Shown: piece by piece, positions 21,045-34,898 of the stretch
How the letters are laid out: the number at the start of each line of letters is the position of its first letter
Numbering within the stretch: position 1 is the first letter of the stretch
Assembly (NCBI RefSeq): GCF_030272615.1
Contig: NC_081410.1
Location: forward strand, 567,565,152 to 567,629,151
Reading direction: 5' to 3'
DNA from: Cryptomeria japonica
Lineage: Eukaryota; Streptophyta; Pinopsida; Cupressales; Cupressaceae
DNA length: 64,000 bases
The notes under the pieces: model-generated
The model's input: the letters and a program-made list of their open reading frames with translations, nothing else
The model's database searches: none
Told to the model about the DNA's origin: nothing
Translations under genes and position numbers: made by a program

Positions 21045-22058
21045 TAAAAAACAAACAAGCAATTCAAGAAGAAAACTTTGGTCACATCTACCTTTAAAGT
21101 GCTAGAGATCCATATGCAACACACCACACCAACCATAAATCTCTCATTTCATCAACAACTCATCATCATTTTCACCCAACTTCAACAAAAAACTTATAAG
21201 AAAAATGGTACATACCAGATCGCGATCTAGACAACAAGAAATTGAAGAAGAAGAGGAAGAAAATATCAATGAGTTCCAAGAAGCCCTTGGAGGAAATGTA
21301 AATGATGAAAATCCAAGCACTCCTACTCCTGCGGCAATAGAAAGGGCGCAACACAACCCTCTCTTTAATAGGCTTTTTGATGAGATACTCAAGAGTAATG
21401 TTGATGCTCACTTTTTAAAACTTGCTCAAGAAGGAGCCAAACTCCCCTCTGACTTTGATCTTGCACAACTAAGACAAGCATCAGAACGCCAAAGTTGTAA
21501 TGAGATTGAAGAGGTCAAGAACACATTAGATACAACTGTAGACGTATAAAAATGACCATATTCCTAAAAAACAAACAAGCAATTCAAGAAGAAAACTTTG
21601 GTCACATCTACCTTTAAAGTGCTAGAGATCCATATGCAACACACCACACCAACCATAAATCTCTCATTTCATCAACAACTCATCATCATTTTCACCCAAC
21701 TTCAACAAAAAACTTATAAACAAAATGGCACATACCAGATCACGATCTAGACAACAAGAAATTGAAGAAGAAGAGGAAGAAAATATCAATGAGTTCCAAG
21801 AAGCCCTTGGAGGAAATGTAAATGATAAAAATCCAAGCACTCCTACTCCTGCGGCAATAGAAAGGGCGCAACACAACCCTCTCTTCAATAGGCTTTTTGA
21901 TGAGATACTCAAGAGTAATGTTGATGCTCACTTTTTAAAACTTTCTTAATAAGGAGCCAAACTCCCCTCTGAATTTGATCTTGCACAACTAAGACAAGCA
22001 TCAGAATGCCAAAGTTGTAATGAGGATGAAAGAGGTCAATAACACATTAGATACAACT
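21045..22058 (+). repeat. tandem duplication of the gag start in B (520-bp period)
   Basis: 21045-21535 repeats as 21565-22058 with an offset of 520. Both carry the gag ATG (21205 and 21725) and about 110 codons. The first copy ends in a stop at 21547-21549 after a unique 29-nt junction. The second reaches TAATAA at 21947-21952 where A reads CAAGAA. The copies differ by only a few bases. Confidence 0.85.
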
Positions 22059-25000
22059 TTCATCAAGGTAATCCTCCTCCTCCTCCTCCGAATGAAATAG
22101 ACATGTTGCAGCAACAAGACGAAAATCTCGCCCAACAACTTCATAGTGGTGTAAAAAGAAATCAATTTTCACTCAATGACATTTGTCCCTATCCCTTTGA
22201 TAGGAATCTTCATATGCCACCTTTTTCACGAGGGTTCGAAACACCCAAGTTCGAAAAGTATAGAGAAAAAGGAGATCCTCGTGTTCATGTTAGAGAATTC
22301 CATTCAGCTTGCCTCGAAGTGGCATACGAGGATACATACCTAATGCAACTTTTTCCCCAAATCTTGGGAGGAACAACCACATCATGGTTTTCTCAATTAC
22401 CAGGTGGCATTAGGACATTTGAAGAGTTAGTCCAAAAATTCTTGGCACATTACTCACACAACATTGAACGTGATATCACCATAGTTGATCTATGTAACAC
22501 TAAACAAAAACCGGGTGAGCTATTTTCAGTCTTTTTGCAACGATGGCAACAAATGTCTAGCAAACATTCTCTTCAGTTACCTGAACAAGAACTAGTGGAA
22601 ATATTTATTTCCAACTTAAATTGCAAAATAGAATTTCACCTAGATGTAAAAGACACGGACTCTTTCAATGACATGATCACCAAAGGCTTAAAATGTGAGA
22701 GGGCTCTCATCAAAAAAGGGCTTATCAAGATATATAATGAGCCAAAGGATGACCCTCACCCATGCTTCAATAGTGACAAACCAAGCTTCTGGAACAAAAA
22801 CAAAAATGTCGTCAATGACGGGGTTGTGGATGCAAGAACTATCAAAATTGCACAATCTATAGTTTGATTTGCAGGACAGAATCCCCCACCTAAGACTAAC
22901 ATAGTTGCTCCTCCAAATCAAGGTTGCATCACATCTCAAGATGAACCCAAACAGCGTCAACAAAAACCAAAGTGAACATACATTCCCTTAGGGGAACCCA
23001 TCGAAATAGTATTACATCAACTAGTTTCTCAAAATCTAGTAACCTTACCCAAAACATCAAATTATGAACCTCAAGTCAAACCTTCATGGTGGAGGGATAA
23101 TAAGCATTGTGATTTCCATCAAGGGAAAGGACATAAGACAAGCAATTGTCACAGATTGAAAGAACTTATTCAAGATCTTATTGACCAAGGTGAAATCGAG
23201 ATCAAAGGACATGACCCAAAGACAACAAACAATGATCATCTCATGTTTAAAAATCCACTTCCATCACAAGATCAAAGGGGTCCTTCCACTTCAGGGAGAA
23301 ACACATATACCACCAATTATATGCAAGTTGTATATAATTATACTGTGAATCACCTATACGATGCCAGTGAATAGATTGCAACTATAACTATCAAAAATCT
23401 CAGCTCCACTTTCAATGTTGTTACACGTCGTAGCAAGATTAGCATAAAAGCAGCTCCACAAGGCACCCCATCTATCCCAAAGTAGTATAACCTTGTGGAA
23501 CAGTTAGACAAAATGCCTGCACTGATATCTATCTTAGAACTATTGTGCCTATCTCCACCCCATAAAACAATCTTGGATCAAGCTCTCCAAGAAGCGTTAG
23601 TCCTTGCAAACCTAAATACAGATCAATTCCAAGCCATGGTTGGAAATCTAAGATCCTCACCTTGTCTCACTTTCTCGAAAAGTGACAACTCCTCCTTCTA
23701 GCAACCTCATAACGCCTCACTCCATATTGAAGGGTTTATCAACCAGCATAGGATCAAGCGAGTCTTGATCGACAATGGAGTAGGTCTAAATATCTGTACT
23801 CTACAATTAGTCACAGGTTTGGGATATGCAATAGAATCAGTGGATCCCCGCAAGAAGATCACAATCAAAGCCTATGATGATGCAGAGTGTTCATCCAAAG
23901 GCATTGTAGTGCTACCAATCCGAGTGGGCCCTATGGTGAAACACATCATCTGTCAAGTTTTAGACCTTCCTCTGCCACACAATTTATTGTTAGGAAGACC
24001 TTGGATACACGCCATGCAAGCCATTCCATCCACCTACCATCAATGTATCAAGTTCCCGCATAATGGTGTAGAGATCACAATCCTGGGAGATGCAAACCCC
24101 TTTGCATATTGTCATAATATCAGTCATCAACTAGAGATTACCATTCCTAACAATAGAGAAGCCATCTCCTCTACATCATACGTAACAGCAGCCTCTCATT
24201 CCAGTTCAGACACCACTATACCCAAGCAAGAGAAGCTCAAAATGAAAATAGTAGAGGAAGGTCCTGGGGAATACAATCTCAGCCAACTCTTTTGTGTGGG
24301 ACAAATACCTACTTCTCCTAGAACACATGGTAAACCTTAATGGTTACTTCAACAACCACTAATCAAGCCAACATGTACTTTGATGCCTTTCATCCTAGGA
24401 AAGAGTCAAGGAGAAGAAACAAGAGATGAGGACTTAGCAGAATGGATCTATAAAGATCCCATCACCACCGATATTCTACAAGCTAAGCTTCCCACAGATC
24501 AGTATGGCAAAGGCCTTCTCATTATGCAAAGAATGGGTTATGATGGTCAAAGTTCTTTAGGACCTTGCAAACAAGGAAGACATGAATTGCTGGAGCCGGA
24601 ATTAAAGCCCAAGGATAATACAGGACTAGGCTTTCAAAAGGAGATCCTTCCTAAGCTCAGATTCAAAGGAAAATCCAGCCAACCACTACATTAGCCTATT
24701 ACAAAGAGGTCACCTTTGATTATAAAAGCAGCATCAAACGCCATGGCAACTACCCCATCAAGGCTAAAAATCCCAACACGACCATCTACAATACCCATCA
24801 TCCCACCAATCAAACCAGTGATCACATTTGCAGCAATAACATCAATAACACCATTAGTAGAAACAACTGTATCAGAACCCACGATAGTATCTATGACACC
24901 AACAATTCCAGCGAAAGCAGCAGAGTCAACACTATCGATACTCCTCGTATCGGATTCATTGATCCCCATAATCCTTCCTATAGCACCAATCATTTCATCT

Positions 25001-28000
25001 ACAAAACTAATCACACCTACAGTGTTTAGCTCAAAAGACATCCCAGTATGGTATAGTAATCAGATACTGGAAAGTGACTCAGAGACCAACTCACATGAAT
25101 GGGAATTTGACTCCATCTAGCTTAATACTTCAGATGAGGAAGACACATCACTACCTCCACCCTGCAAAGACATCCCTATTTACGGAGAAGCACAGATAAA
25201 GACCTCTTGGGTTCCTGAGCTGGAAACATCTTCCACAGACCCTACATCCTATCCTACGCCTAATTCTAATAGGGAGAGTACCATCAACGACCTTCACCAC
25301 GACATCTTAACCCTCACTGACACATCTAACGAACTTAACCTTATCGATGAGGTAATGCCCATTATCCATCTAGAACTCATCGAATGGAACAAACCTAATC
25401 CCCCATGTCTTGACCTTTTCCAAAATGATGAGGTGATCATTGACTTTTTGGAACTATGGGATAACATACCAAGCGGGGATCACAAAGCTAGATTTGCCAT
25501 TGAACTTAATAGCATAGCATACTTTGGGGTGGATGCCAAACCTTTCAGCTACAAAAATATAACAATAAAACATGGATCTTCCAGTGAAAATCACATTGTG
25601 GCACTATTTGATCCCACAAAAGTAAAAATAAAGAGCGTATCCAATAGTGAAAACCTCTCTGAGGCGCTGGAGGATGAAAGGTTTGACATTCTCCCTGCTA
25701 GTACACAGTGGGAACGGTCGACAATTCTCATTGAAGAGACAAAATAATACAATGTGGGGACTCCTGAAATGCCTCACCACATACATCTGGCATCTCTTTT
25801 AATGCCAGAGGAACAACCTAAGTTTGTAGAGTTCTTCCAGAAGTGTCAGATCAACTTCGCATGGTGATATGCAGACATGCCTGGGCTTGATCCTAATTTA
25901 GTCATGCATCACCTCACCATAGCAGAAGGAGCCAAACCTATCAAGTAGAAGCTTCGCAAGATGCATCCTCAGATTGTAGTACTAGTCAAAGTAGAACTTA
26001 AGAAGCTCCTAGATGTTGGTTTTATTAGACCAATTGATTATGTAGATTGGATATCCAATATTGTTCCTGTCGGCAAACCAAATGGGGGCATCCGTATCTA
26101 TACCAACTTTAGAGATATAAACAACACATGTCCTAAGGATGACTTCCCCCTACCAAAACTCGACATAATAGTAGACCTAACAGCAGGACATGCCATGCTT
26201 TCACTCATGGATGGCTTTTCAGGATACAATCAAATAAATATCGCACCAGAAGATCAACATAAGACAACCTTCACATGTCCATGGGGAATATACTGCTAGA
26301 ATGTAATTCCTTTCGGTCTCAAGAATGCATGAGCAACCTATCAAAGAGCAATGACTACCATCTTCCATGACATGATGCATACCATAATGGAAGATTATGT
26401 TGATGACTTACTAGCAAAATCACTCACACGAGAAGGTCATCTAGACATATTGGATAAAATCTTTGATAGACTGGAACAATATCATGTTCGGCTCAACCCA
26501 TAGAAATGTGTCTTTGGAGTAACCTCAGGGAAGCTTCTAGGATACATTGTCTCAAGTAAAGGCATTGAGGTCGATCCAGCAAAGGTCAAAGCAATCATGG
26601 ACATGCCGCCTCCAAAGAACATCAGCTAGCTAAGGGCACTACAAGGGTGGCTTCAATCTATCCGTAGATTCATTGCACAACTGGCAGATAAGTGTCACCC
26701 GTTTACACACCTGTTACACAAGAACATCCGATTTCAATGGGATACCAGATACCAACAAGCATTCCAGATGCTTAAAGATTATCTCATGAATATGCCATTG
26801 TTGATCCCACCAGATCCCAGTAGGCCTCTACTACTCTATATATCAACAACAAATACAACATTGGGAGTGCTACTGGCTCAACACAATGAAGAAGGGAAAG
26901 AGTGTGTTGTTTACTACATCTCTTGCACACTAGTTGGCTATGAACTCAATTACACACCAATTGAGCGAGCTTGCTTAGCAGTAATATTGGTAGCCACTAA
27001 ACTAAGGCACTATCTGTTAACACACAAAGTACAGCTAATTGCAAAGATTGATCCAATCACGTACTTACTTAGCAAAGCAGCATTGATAGGCCACTTGGCC
27101 AAATGGGTGATGATTCTAAGTGAATTTGCCATCGAGTATGTGGACCGTAAAGCTATCAAAGGACAAGTCATTACATATTAGTTGGCTGATGCACCACTCA
27201 TAGGCGATCATCCCCTCATTTCCAATTTTCCAGATGAAGAGATATTCATGATCATGACAGCACAACCATGGAAACTGTACTTTGATGGTTCATACACTAG
27301 GCATGGCTCGGGGGAAGGCATTCTGTTTATCACACCTCAAGGTGACAGCATCCCAAAGTCTTACAGGCTCACATTTCCATGCACCAACAACATAGCAGAG
27401 TATGAGGCCTTGATCATAGGACTCGGGCTAGCCATACAATGGAAGTTACAAGAACTACAAATATATGGTGACTCCCAACTGGTGATTTGACAAGCAACTG
27501 ATGAATATCAGACTAAAGATGACAAACTCATGCCATACAAACAAATGGTGGACAAATTAAAAGTATCATTTACTACTATCACCTTTGAGCAGATACCTAG
27601 AGATCAGAATCAAGCTGTCGATGCTATGGCTACCATTGCATCTCTCCTAGATCTTCCACAGAATTCAACACGCTACGAGTTCTTGGTAGAACAACTTTGG
27701 ATTCCCGCTTATGATATTCCCAAATCTGAGATGATATGTCACCTTGTCGATTCTGAATCCCCATGGTACGGTGAGTTCTATACCTACCTCCACAATCACA
27801 CACTTCCTCCTAACCAATCGAATAACCAACGTAAAACCTTCATTCACCAAACCGTTCGATATACCATTATTGTTGAAACCCTATACCGACGCAGTCTTGA
27901 TGGTACTCTCCTTTGATGTCTAGAATAGGATGAGATAACAAAGGCCTTCGAAGAGGTACATGAAGGAATTTGTGGAACTCATGCAAGTGGCCCATCACTA

Positions 28001-29020
28001 GCCAAGAAGATCCTGCACACTAGATACTATTGGCCATCTATGGAAAAAGACTCCTACTACTTTGTCAGAAAGTGCAAAAAATGCCAAGTTCATGGAGACC
28101 TGATACATGCACCGGCACATGAATTGAAGGTAATCACAACACCATGGCCTTTTTGTCAATGGGGCCTTGACCTTGTGGGTCAAATCCATCCATCTTCATC
28201 CAACGGCCACAAATTCATTATTACCACCACCGAATACTTCACAAAGTGGATCGAAGTTGTTCCACTTACCCAAGTCACCAGCAAGCAGATCGCCTCATTC
28301 ATCCTTAATTACATCATCTATCGGTATGGTGTACCCATGTCCATCAGCACAGCTAACGGTCTTCCTTTCAAAAATCAGGATGTCCGTGAACTATGTGAGA
28401 AATTTCACATCCAACACCGCTTTTCCACTCCCTATTACCCACAAGGCAATGGTCAAGACGAAGCATCAAACAAAAACATATTAAGAATCCTAAAGAAGAC
28501 AGTCAATGATGGTGGTCATGATTGGCACGTTCAATTGAATCCAGCACTATGGGCATATCGAACTAGCATTCGAACCCCTACAAGCACAACTCCCTACTCG
28601 CTAGTCTATGGTGCAGAAGCTATCTTACCTATCGAGGTTGAGATACCATCTCCACGAATTTCCTTGCACAATCTCATTGATGATGAAGCATACAAAGTAT
28701 CCCATCTCCAAGACTTAGAGATACTTGATGAGAAATGACAAGCTACATACAATCACCTCAAGGCCTATCAGCAGTGCATGAGCAGAAGCTACAATCATCG
28801 GGTTAGACCTCATACATTCGAAGTAGGTGATCTTGTTCTTCGAGAGAATCCTCCTAACCAACCAAATCAAGAACATTAGGGAAAGTTTGAATCAAACTGG
28901 CTGGGTCCATATGTTATCACTATTGTATTTGCATCCAGGGCATATCAGTTGGCTACTTATGAAGGAGAGCCGCTAGCAGATCCAATCAACAACATGCACC
29001 TCAAACACTTTTATACCTAA
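21725..29020 (+). pseudogene. broken Tat-lineage gag-pol of B
   Basis: Colinear with A's gag-pol over its whole length (7296 against 7281 nt) but cut by well over ten in-frame stops. Examples lie near 21947, 22865, 23372, 23699, 24338 and 27488. Most are explained by C-to-T or G-to-A changes (CAA, CAG, CGA or TGG to a stop), the usual decay of methylated plant repeats. Readable parts include the gag capsid (22103-22867), zinc knuckle near 23110, protease LIDNGVG (23765), G-patch (near 24500), RT with YVDD near 26400, both RNase H domains and integrase. The second integrase Asp reads Ala (STANG). Frame shifts replace the Pro-rich spacer after the gag N-terminus. Not functional. Confidence 0.9.
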
Positions 29021-31703
29021 AAGTTGTATGGAAAAACACCAAAAACATTCAGAAAAATGTCCTAAAGAAAATAACAAAAACATCAAAATAGTAAAGAAAA
29101 ATCATGCATCCAAACGGTGAACAACCACTCCAGTGGCACCTTGGGTAAGTACGATGGTGAAAACCTAGCAAAGAGGCACCACTCGTAAAGGCTATGGCTC
29201 CATTGTCTTTCAGACTTGTTGCGATTGCATTCATTTCATCCATTTCCTCCATCCATATAAACCATGGCTCATTATTGACCTGCAATTAAGGATAGTACTT
29301 CATGCATCTGGCATCCCGCCTTTTTCATAGTCATGCCTAAACTGGGGGCAATGCCCTTAAAAACTAGTTGATGGAAGTGGATTCTGCATTACTTGTGATT
29401 CATTGACTCTTTGTTCAAAACTATCTCACAAAATCCAAAACATTGGAAAATCCTCTCACAAAATACCAAAACATTGGAAAAACTATCTCACAAAATCCAA
29501 AAACATTGGAAAAACTATCTCACCAAATCCAAAACATCAGAAAACATCAAAACAAACAAACACATGGCGAACACCTTGTACATACATTTTTTTTAAAACG
29601 CACATAACAAACAAACACTATGAAATACTCCAATGATAACCACTTATAAAATCAATCAAACAATCAATATCAACACTCAAACTTTCTCCAACAAGGATGT
29701 ATCCTTACTAAAACAAAGACAAAATGATATTTTTCTTTGACAAGAAAATTCTGTTTAAGCTATCAAATACTTGGTTGATTTGTGGGTTATTTATTCATAT
29801 CAGATTTCTATAGCATTGTTTGTGTATCTTTGGTGCATTATTCCGATGAAGTTCTGGGGCATGTACTAATGGTGTCTACGTGGGAAGTTCACTAAGCTAC
29901 ATGATCATAGGCAAAATATAGTCATAGATCACTACGGATTGCTGACTATAGCGTATACCTCGACCATATGAGCATGAACTGTTACCAAGGATCTATATTC
30001 TTTATTCTTTATATATGTTGTCTACTTACAGGTACAATGCTTTTTCTTTGGTTCCTCCTACCTCATCCAAATTGGATAAAGGTTTTTATCTCTTATTACG
30101 GTATGAACTTGTCTCAGGATATGATCAGCCCAAGATCAAGGAGGATGATCCAAGTCATGCATGAAAGGAGATGATCCTTGTCTATTCCGCAAGAAATACT
30201 GGGGTCAACTTGACCCATTATATCAAGTTGTTTGTATTAACTTTCTATATCAAAATCCATGTAAGGAATACTCAGGTCATCTTGAATCATTATGTCAAGT
30301 TGCTTGTATTTTCTTACAACATATTAAAGCTCGATGATGAAAAATAAAGCACTATGGATCGTCATTTCATCTCATTTGTTTATATTGCATTCCGTTGCAT
30401 ACCATCCATCCATTTACTCATTTATTTACATAATTTTGCATGCAAGTGCGAACAAAGTTAAATATGAGCAGTTATGCAAAAATTGAGCTGGTTTTGGATA
30501 CAATCGCGACAGAGTACTCTGATACATCATCAAGTGCATCATGCAAAGTCTAAAACAACCTTGCATTCATCTATCATCATCCCATCATCATTTCATTACA
30601 TTTTAGTCGCATTTGCATTACTCTTTAGCCATTCATTAGTGTACATTTATTATCATTTAGTTGCACTTACCCCATATAGTTCATTCTCATTTTACTTGCA
30701 TTAGTATCATTGTATCATTTCATTATTACACTCATGACATTTAGATTCACTTACATAGATAATTGTACTTATTTGCATTTCCTACCATGATTACTCATTA
30801 CTATACATTCATTTAAACATCTGTTAGTGATCATCAGTTATCATCATTTTCACACTTATGTATCATACATTTGTTTAGGTTTCTATAGTTGCATACATTC
30901 ATTTATATATCCATTAGTTAAAGTGCATTCATTCATCCATTTTAGTATATTCTTATACTCATTTTGTCTCACTTAGGATTCATGGGATTACATTCATTAT
31001 CCCTCTTAATTGCATTAAGGTGCAGTTGTTCATTAAATATGAGTTGCATTATCATCACATTATCATTTTACTTCATCATATTTTGACATTTAACCATTTT
31101 CCATATGCATTCATTTAGAAATCATCGTTTAAACATTTGTACTTTACATTTTGTTTATCCACATATACATTCATTTTTAAACCATCTAGATGCATATTCA
31201 TAAATAAATCATTCATTCAAAAGCATTGCATATCATTATCCCATCATTGTGTTAATATAAAGTGCAAACTACTATCTATACCATCACAAATCATCATTTT
31301 CTTATGCATACATAAAAATCATAGCATTGCATACATCCGACATTCTATCCCAAAAGCATCAAATGCACACATATATCAACCTGCATCCACATGTTAGCAT
31401 CCAACATCATACAACATGCATATAAACATCATGTAAGAATAAATCATCATAAAACATGCATCTAGGAATCATCTCATAAACACATACATATAGCAAAGAA
31501 CAAATATCCATCTAAGCATAATTGATAAAATCACCATCAAGCATAAACTCCATACATATCAAAATGCATATCATCACAATATGCGATCTCCTCATATATA
31601 CCATCTCATGTATCAGAGCATAATGAATTCTACAAAATTGGCTACCAAGAGCCATCCAAGACATAGTCCAAAATGACAATATCAAAATGTACAAAATGCT
31701 CTC
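29021..31703 (+). other. B 3' untranslated region and CATT-rich stretch
   Basis: 29021-30410 matches A's 3' region, including the CCAAACGGTGAACAACCACTCC block. From about 30420 the match to A stops. 30500-31690 is low-complexity sequence dominated by CATTCATT/ATCATC words with no credible gene. It lies 3' of the antisense PMD gene and may be that gene's downstream sequence. Confidence 0.6.
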
Positions 31704-33790
31704 TCAGATGCCACTCTGACCAAATGTTGGACCACCATCACCACCTGCTCCCCCACTAGTTCCTACACCATCTGATCTATCTCTCTGTGGAGGCCCCATC
31801 GAACCCCCACTAGCTCCTACGCCACCTGACCTATCTCTCCGTAGAGGACCCATCACACCCCCACTACTCTGCATCCTCTGAGATCACTCTGATCTGGCCT
31901 GCTGCATCTGTGAATAACTCAATGCTCGTTGACTAGCTGGCACCACCTGCTCATATAAACCCCGCCAATACTCTATCTCAGCCTATGCTCACCGAACCTC
32001 CCTCAACAAAGCCTCCACTGCCAGCCCCTGTCCCGGTACTCCCTCCAAGGCCCGAACTCTCTCCTGCAACTGAATCACTCTCTCCACCACACCATCCCTC
32101 TCTCGTAGCACTATAGTCAGCTCTGACTCTCATGCAAATAGCTACACATCTCTAGCTGCAACCTTCACCTCCAAATTGTCCACCTATGTCTCAACTGTTG
32201 TAAGTCAAGTCTACAACTGTAATATCATATGGTCCCGAGGATCTCCAGTGGCTCCCTCTCCTATATCCATAGGTGCCTCACCTATAGCTCCCTCTCTAGT
32301 GGCTCCCTCCCCTGTATCCATATGTGCCTCACCTATAGCTCCCTCCCCTTTATCCATCGGTACCTCCCCCTCTCCCATACCTCTCCCACCAAATCTAACT
32401 CCTCCATGCATCAGAGGTCCCTGTAATATCCGTAATGGCAAACTGCCCCTCCCTCTCCACTGAACTTGACTACCACCACCACCTCCACCTCTGAATCCAC
32501 CACCTCCACCATCCCCCCTCCTCCTCCTCCATCACCACCATCCCCTCTCCCTCGTCCAACTACTATAGGTCCTCGCCCTCCTCTCCTCCTCCATCTCTGT
32601 CCCCTCTCCTCCTCAAAATCTGGAATTGGCTCTACTGGATCTGATATCCAAGGAATCAGATGCACCGCCATATACTACATATACTCCCCCGTCACCCCTG
32701 CATCTACCATCCTCGGTTGTATATCCCATGGTCTCACCTGTAGCATCCAAAACTTTGCTAAAGCCTGATCATAAGGTAGTACTAGCCCCCATGCGTACCT
32801 CTCCCAGACCACCCTGGCATACTCCCCTGATCCCCTGGGCAATCCCTGTCGTCATCCAAACTATCTCAAAACTCTGCCAAGCAACTGTCTCTCCACATGG
32901 TAGGTTGTCCTCCCAATGAGGAATCAGGTCATGAATACATACGTCAATGCCTCTGCATCCTCCTTCTAGGGCTCACACTCAATATAGGGTCTCCAGATCA
33001 CTACATCTAGATCATCCAGTGCCCACCACCACCACTCTAACTTCCCCAGGTGGGGCTGACTCATCATACCGCTATACATATACATATATGCTTGGTCGAC
33101 TATTCGAAATCTAAGACTAACTGGTCGGGTAACTGGTAGGTGCTCCCATGCCCAAATATGTAGCAACATAACTCCCACCACCAATGAACCCCTCCCTCGG
33201 TATACTACCTCATGCAACTCCTGATATAAGTGCGCCAACACGCATGGTCCCCAGGAAAATTGGGTCCCTTATATCATCATCTGCTCGATCACCTGCCCCC
33301 AACCAACATCAAGTCCATGTGATCGTCGATCTAGGCATAGTACTCCCCTCACAATCCCTGACAAAACTGCTGGTAATGGCTCATAAAATATAGCGATATC
33401 CTCCCAGGCTATCGAACCATCATCAATATAAACATCCTTATCAAAGAATCTCTGCACCGATAGGGTCCCCCATGCTCTATCATATGTCACCACCTCACCT
33501 CCAATGGGAATATGCAGGATGTGCCATACATCCTCCAGTGTCACAATCATCTCCCCTTGTGCCAAGTGAAACGTGCAGGTCTCACTATGTCAGCGCTCTG
33601 CCAATGCTATCATCAAACTATGATTCATCCGAATCACGGACATATGCATTATATCATATAACCCAGTCACTGCAATGCAATCCACCTCGACCTTTATTAG
33701 TCGATCACGTAGCCCCTGTGTAGCGGGATGTCTCTCACACAACTGTAAGACGTGCAGATTCTCCTACACAAGTGCATCAACCATCATCAT
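31704..33790 (-). pseudogene. antisense plant mobile domain (PMD) gene captured in B, decayed
   Basis: Reading the minus strand from an ATG at 33790 gives a PMD (aminotransferase-like plant mobile domain, MAIN/MAIL family). The N-terminal helical part ends in ALAER-stop-HSETCTFHLAQGEM. It continues ITLEDV-type sequence IVTLEDVWHILHIPIGG, and then LAHLYQELHE, LLHIWAWEHLP and HLIPWISDP. The tail is Gly/Arg/Pro-rich, then a probable coiled coil (RVIQLQERVRALEG), ending GPTFGQSGI and a stop at 31704-31706. About ten stops, mostly expected from TGG, CAG or CGA transitions, plus small indels break it. Host PMD proteins act in silencing and gene expression, and PMD is known in plant transposons. An extra antisense gene between pol and the 3' LTR has precedent in Tat elements such as maize Grande. 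A lacks it, so it was gained by B's lineage or lost by A's. Confidence 0.78.
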
Positions 33791-34044
33791 CAGTTGTTTT
33801 GTTTCAAACTTTCTTAAAGTTTAAACCTAGACTATTAAAAGATACTTTGATCAAGTATCTTCGGGTCTCAACAGGTAAGCAATCATAGCACACCTAGACT
33901 CCAACAGGCATTTATCCTAGTGACCTAAGTCTCATAAGGGCTGCTATGGTTCAAAACAACTCTCACTTCACATCTCCATCCATCCATCATTGGCATCCAA
34001 AGATTATTTGTTCAAACACTGGGGCATCTATTTTTCTGCACAAA
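33791..34044 (+). other. B 3' region resuming similarity to A
   Basis: From about 33826 (CCTAGACTATTAAAAGATAC, CTTCGGGTCTCAACAGGTAA) the sequence matches A 17650-17790 again. This sets the right edge of the block absent from A. No ORF. Confidence 0.6.
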
Positions 34045-34347
34045 AGTGCTATTTTGCACACAAAAGTGTTATCTCCTAACAATAGCGCCTACCCTAACAA
34101 AAGCGTTTAATCAACTCTGCAAAAGCGCTCAAACTACAACAATGCTGTAGTAACTATTCAATAGCACTGCTTCACATCAATAGCACTCAATTAACTCATT
34201 AATAGCACTAAACCAGCAATAGCACTCAAACAGCTATGCAATAGTGCCACTATTTTTAAAAGCATTCAAATGACTGCATAATAGCGCCATTGCCGCACAA
34301 AAGTGCTAATTAATTCGACAAAAGCACCAAAACACAGTTTCAGCACT
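34045..34347 (+). repeat. phased AGCGCT-like motif cluster (B 3' region)
   Basis: Sixteen AGCGCT-like hexamers start at 34045, 34065, 34084, 34102, 34124, 34141, 34163, 34182, 34204, 34221, 34243, 34261, 34283, 34302, 34323 and 34342. Intervals are 20, 19, 18, 22, 17, 22, 19, 22, 17, 22, 18, 22, 19, 21 and 19 nt, a mean close to 20. Contexts alternate between CAAAAGCGCT and CAATAGCGCC types. Confidence 0.8.
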
Positions 34348-34759
34348 ATTGTCTTGACTCAACTTGGACCTAGCTAAAAATACATTAAAAATGCATAAAA
34401 TGCAAAAACTCAAATTCACATACCGTTGGTCTATAGTCATCTGGCTACTGGAATCGTCGGACTTGCTCTAATCGATGCTCTGCTATGGGTACCAACATCT
34501 TGACTACTCCTTGCTCTTCCAAAAAGCCACTATCAGAGTTATACTTTTACTATGGTCACGGATGCAAATGAGTCTATTTTCACCCATTTCTTCCCATATA
34601 AACCCTTCGTCGTACCCCTAATTTTTCTCCGCTCACCGTCGTCGTCCCCGTGAACTTCCCGAGCCTCCCATTTCTCCGTTTTATCTCCGATTTCTTCTAT
34701 TTTTCACCAGCATTGCTAAATTCTTCTCTTCTATCACCCTGCCAATTTTCATTCTTTTT

Positions 34760-34803
34760 CGAGAGATTGCCCGATTATTCAAAAAAATTCGGCCCATCTC
34801 TTG
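34760..34803 (+). other. conserved hairpin near 3' end of B
   Basis: CGAGAGAT...ATCTCTTG with inner CCGA/TCGG and T/A runs. One base of the outer stem has changed from the A version (18231-18274). Confidence 0.55.
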
Positions 34804-34898
34804 CGGGGGCATACCACCCATTAAATTAACATTTTATGGGACATTTCTTCACACCTATTTTTCTTTCTTTGAAACGACGCGATAAACCGTGCCGTCTC

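Noticed and set aside
30474-31397. Several short plus-strand ORFs in B
   Set aside because: Made of CATT/ATCATC low-complexity sequence; they lie downstream of the antisense PMD gene and match nothing.
32176-32768. Pro/Ser-rich plus-strand ORFs with PPPPPPSPP
   Set aside because: Reverse complement of the Gly/Arg-rich tail of the PMD pseudogene, whose domain continuity supports the minus strand.
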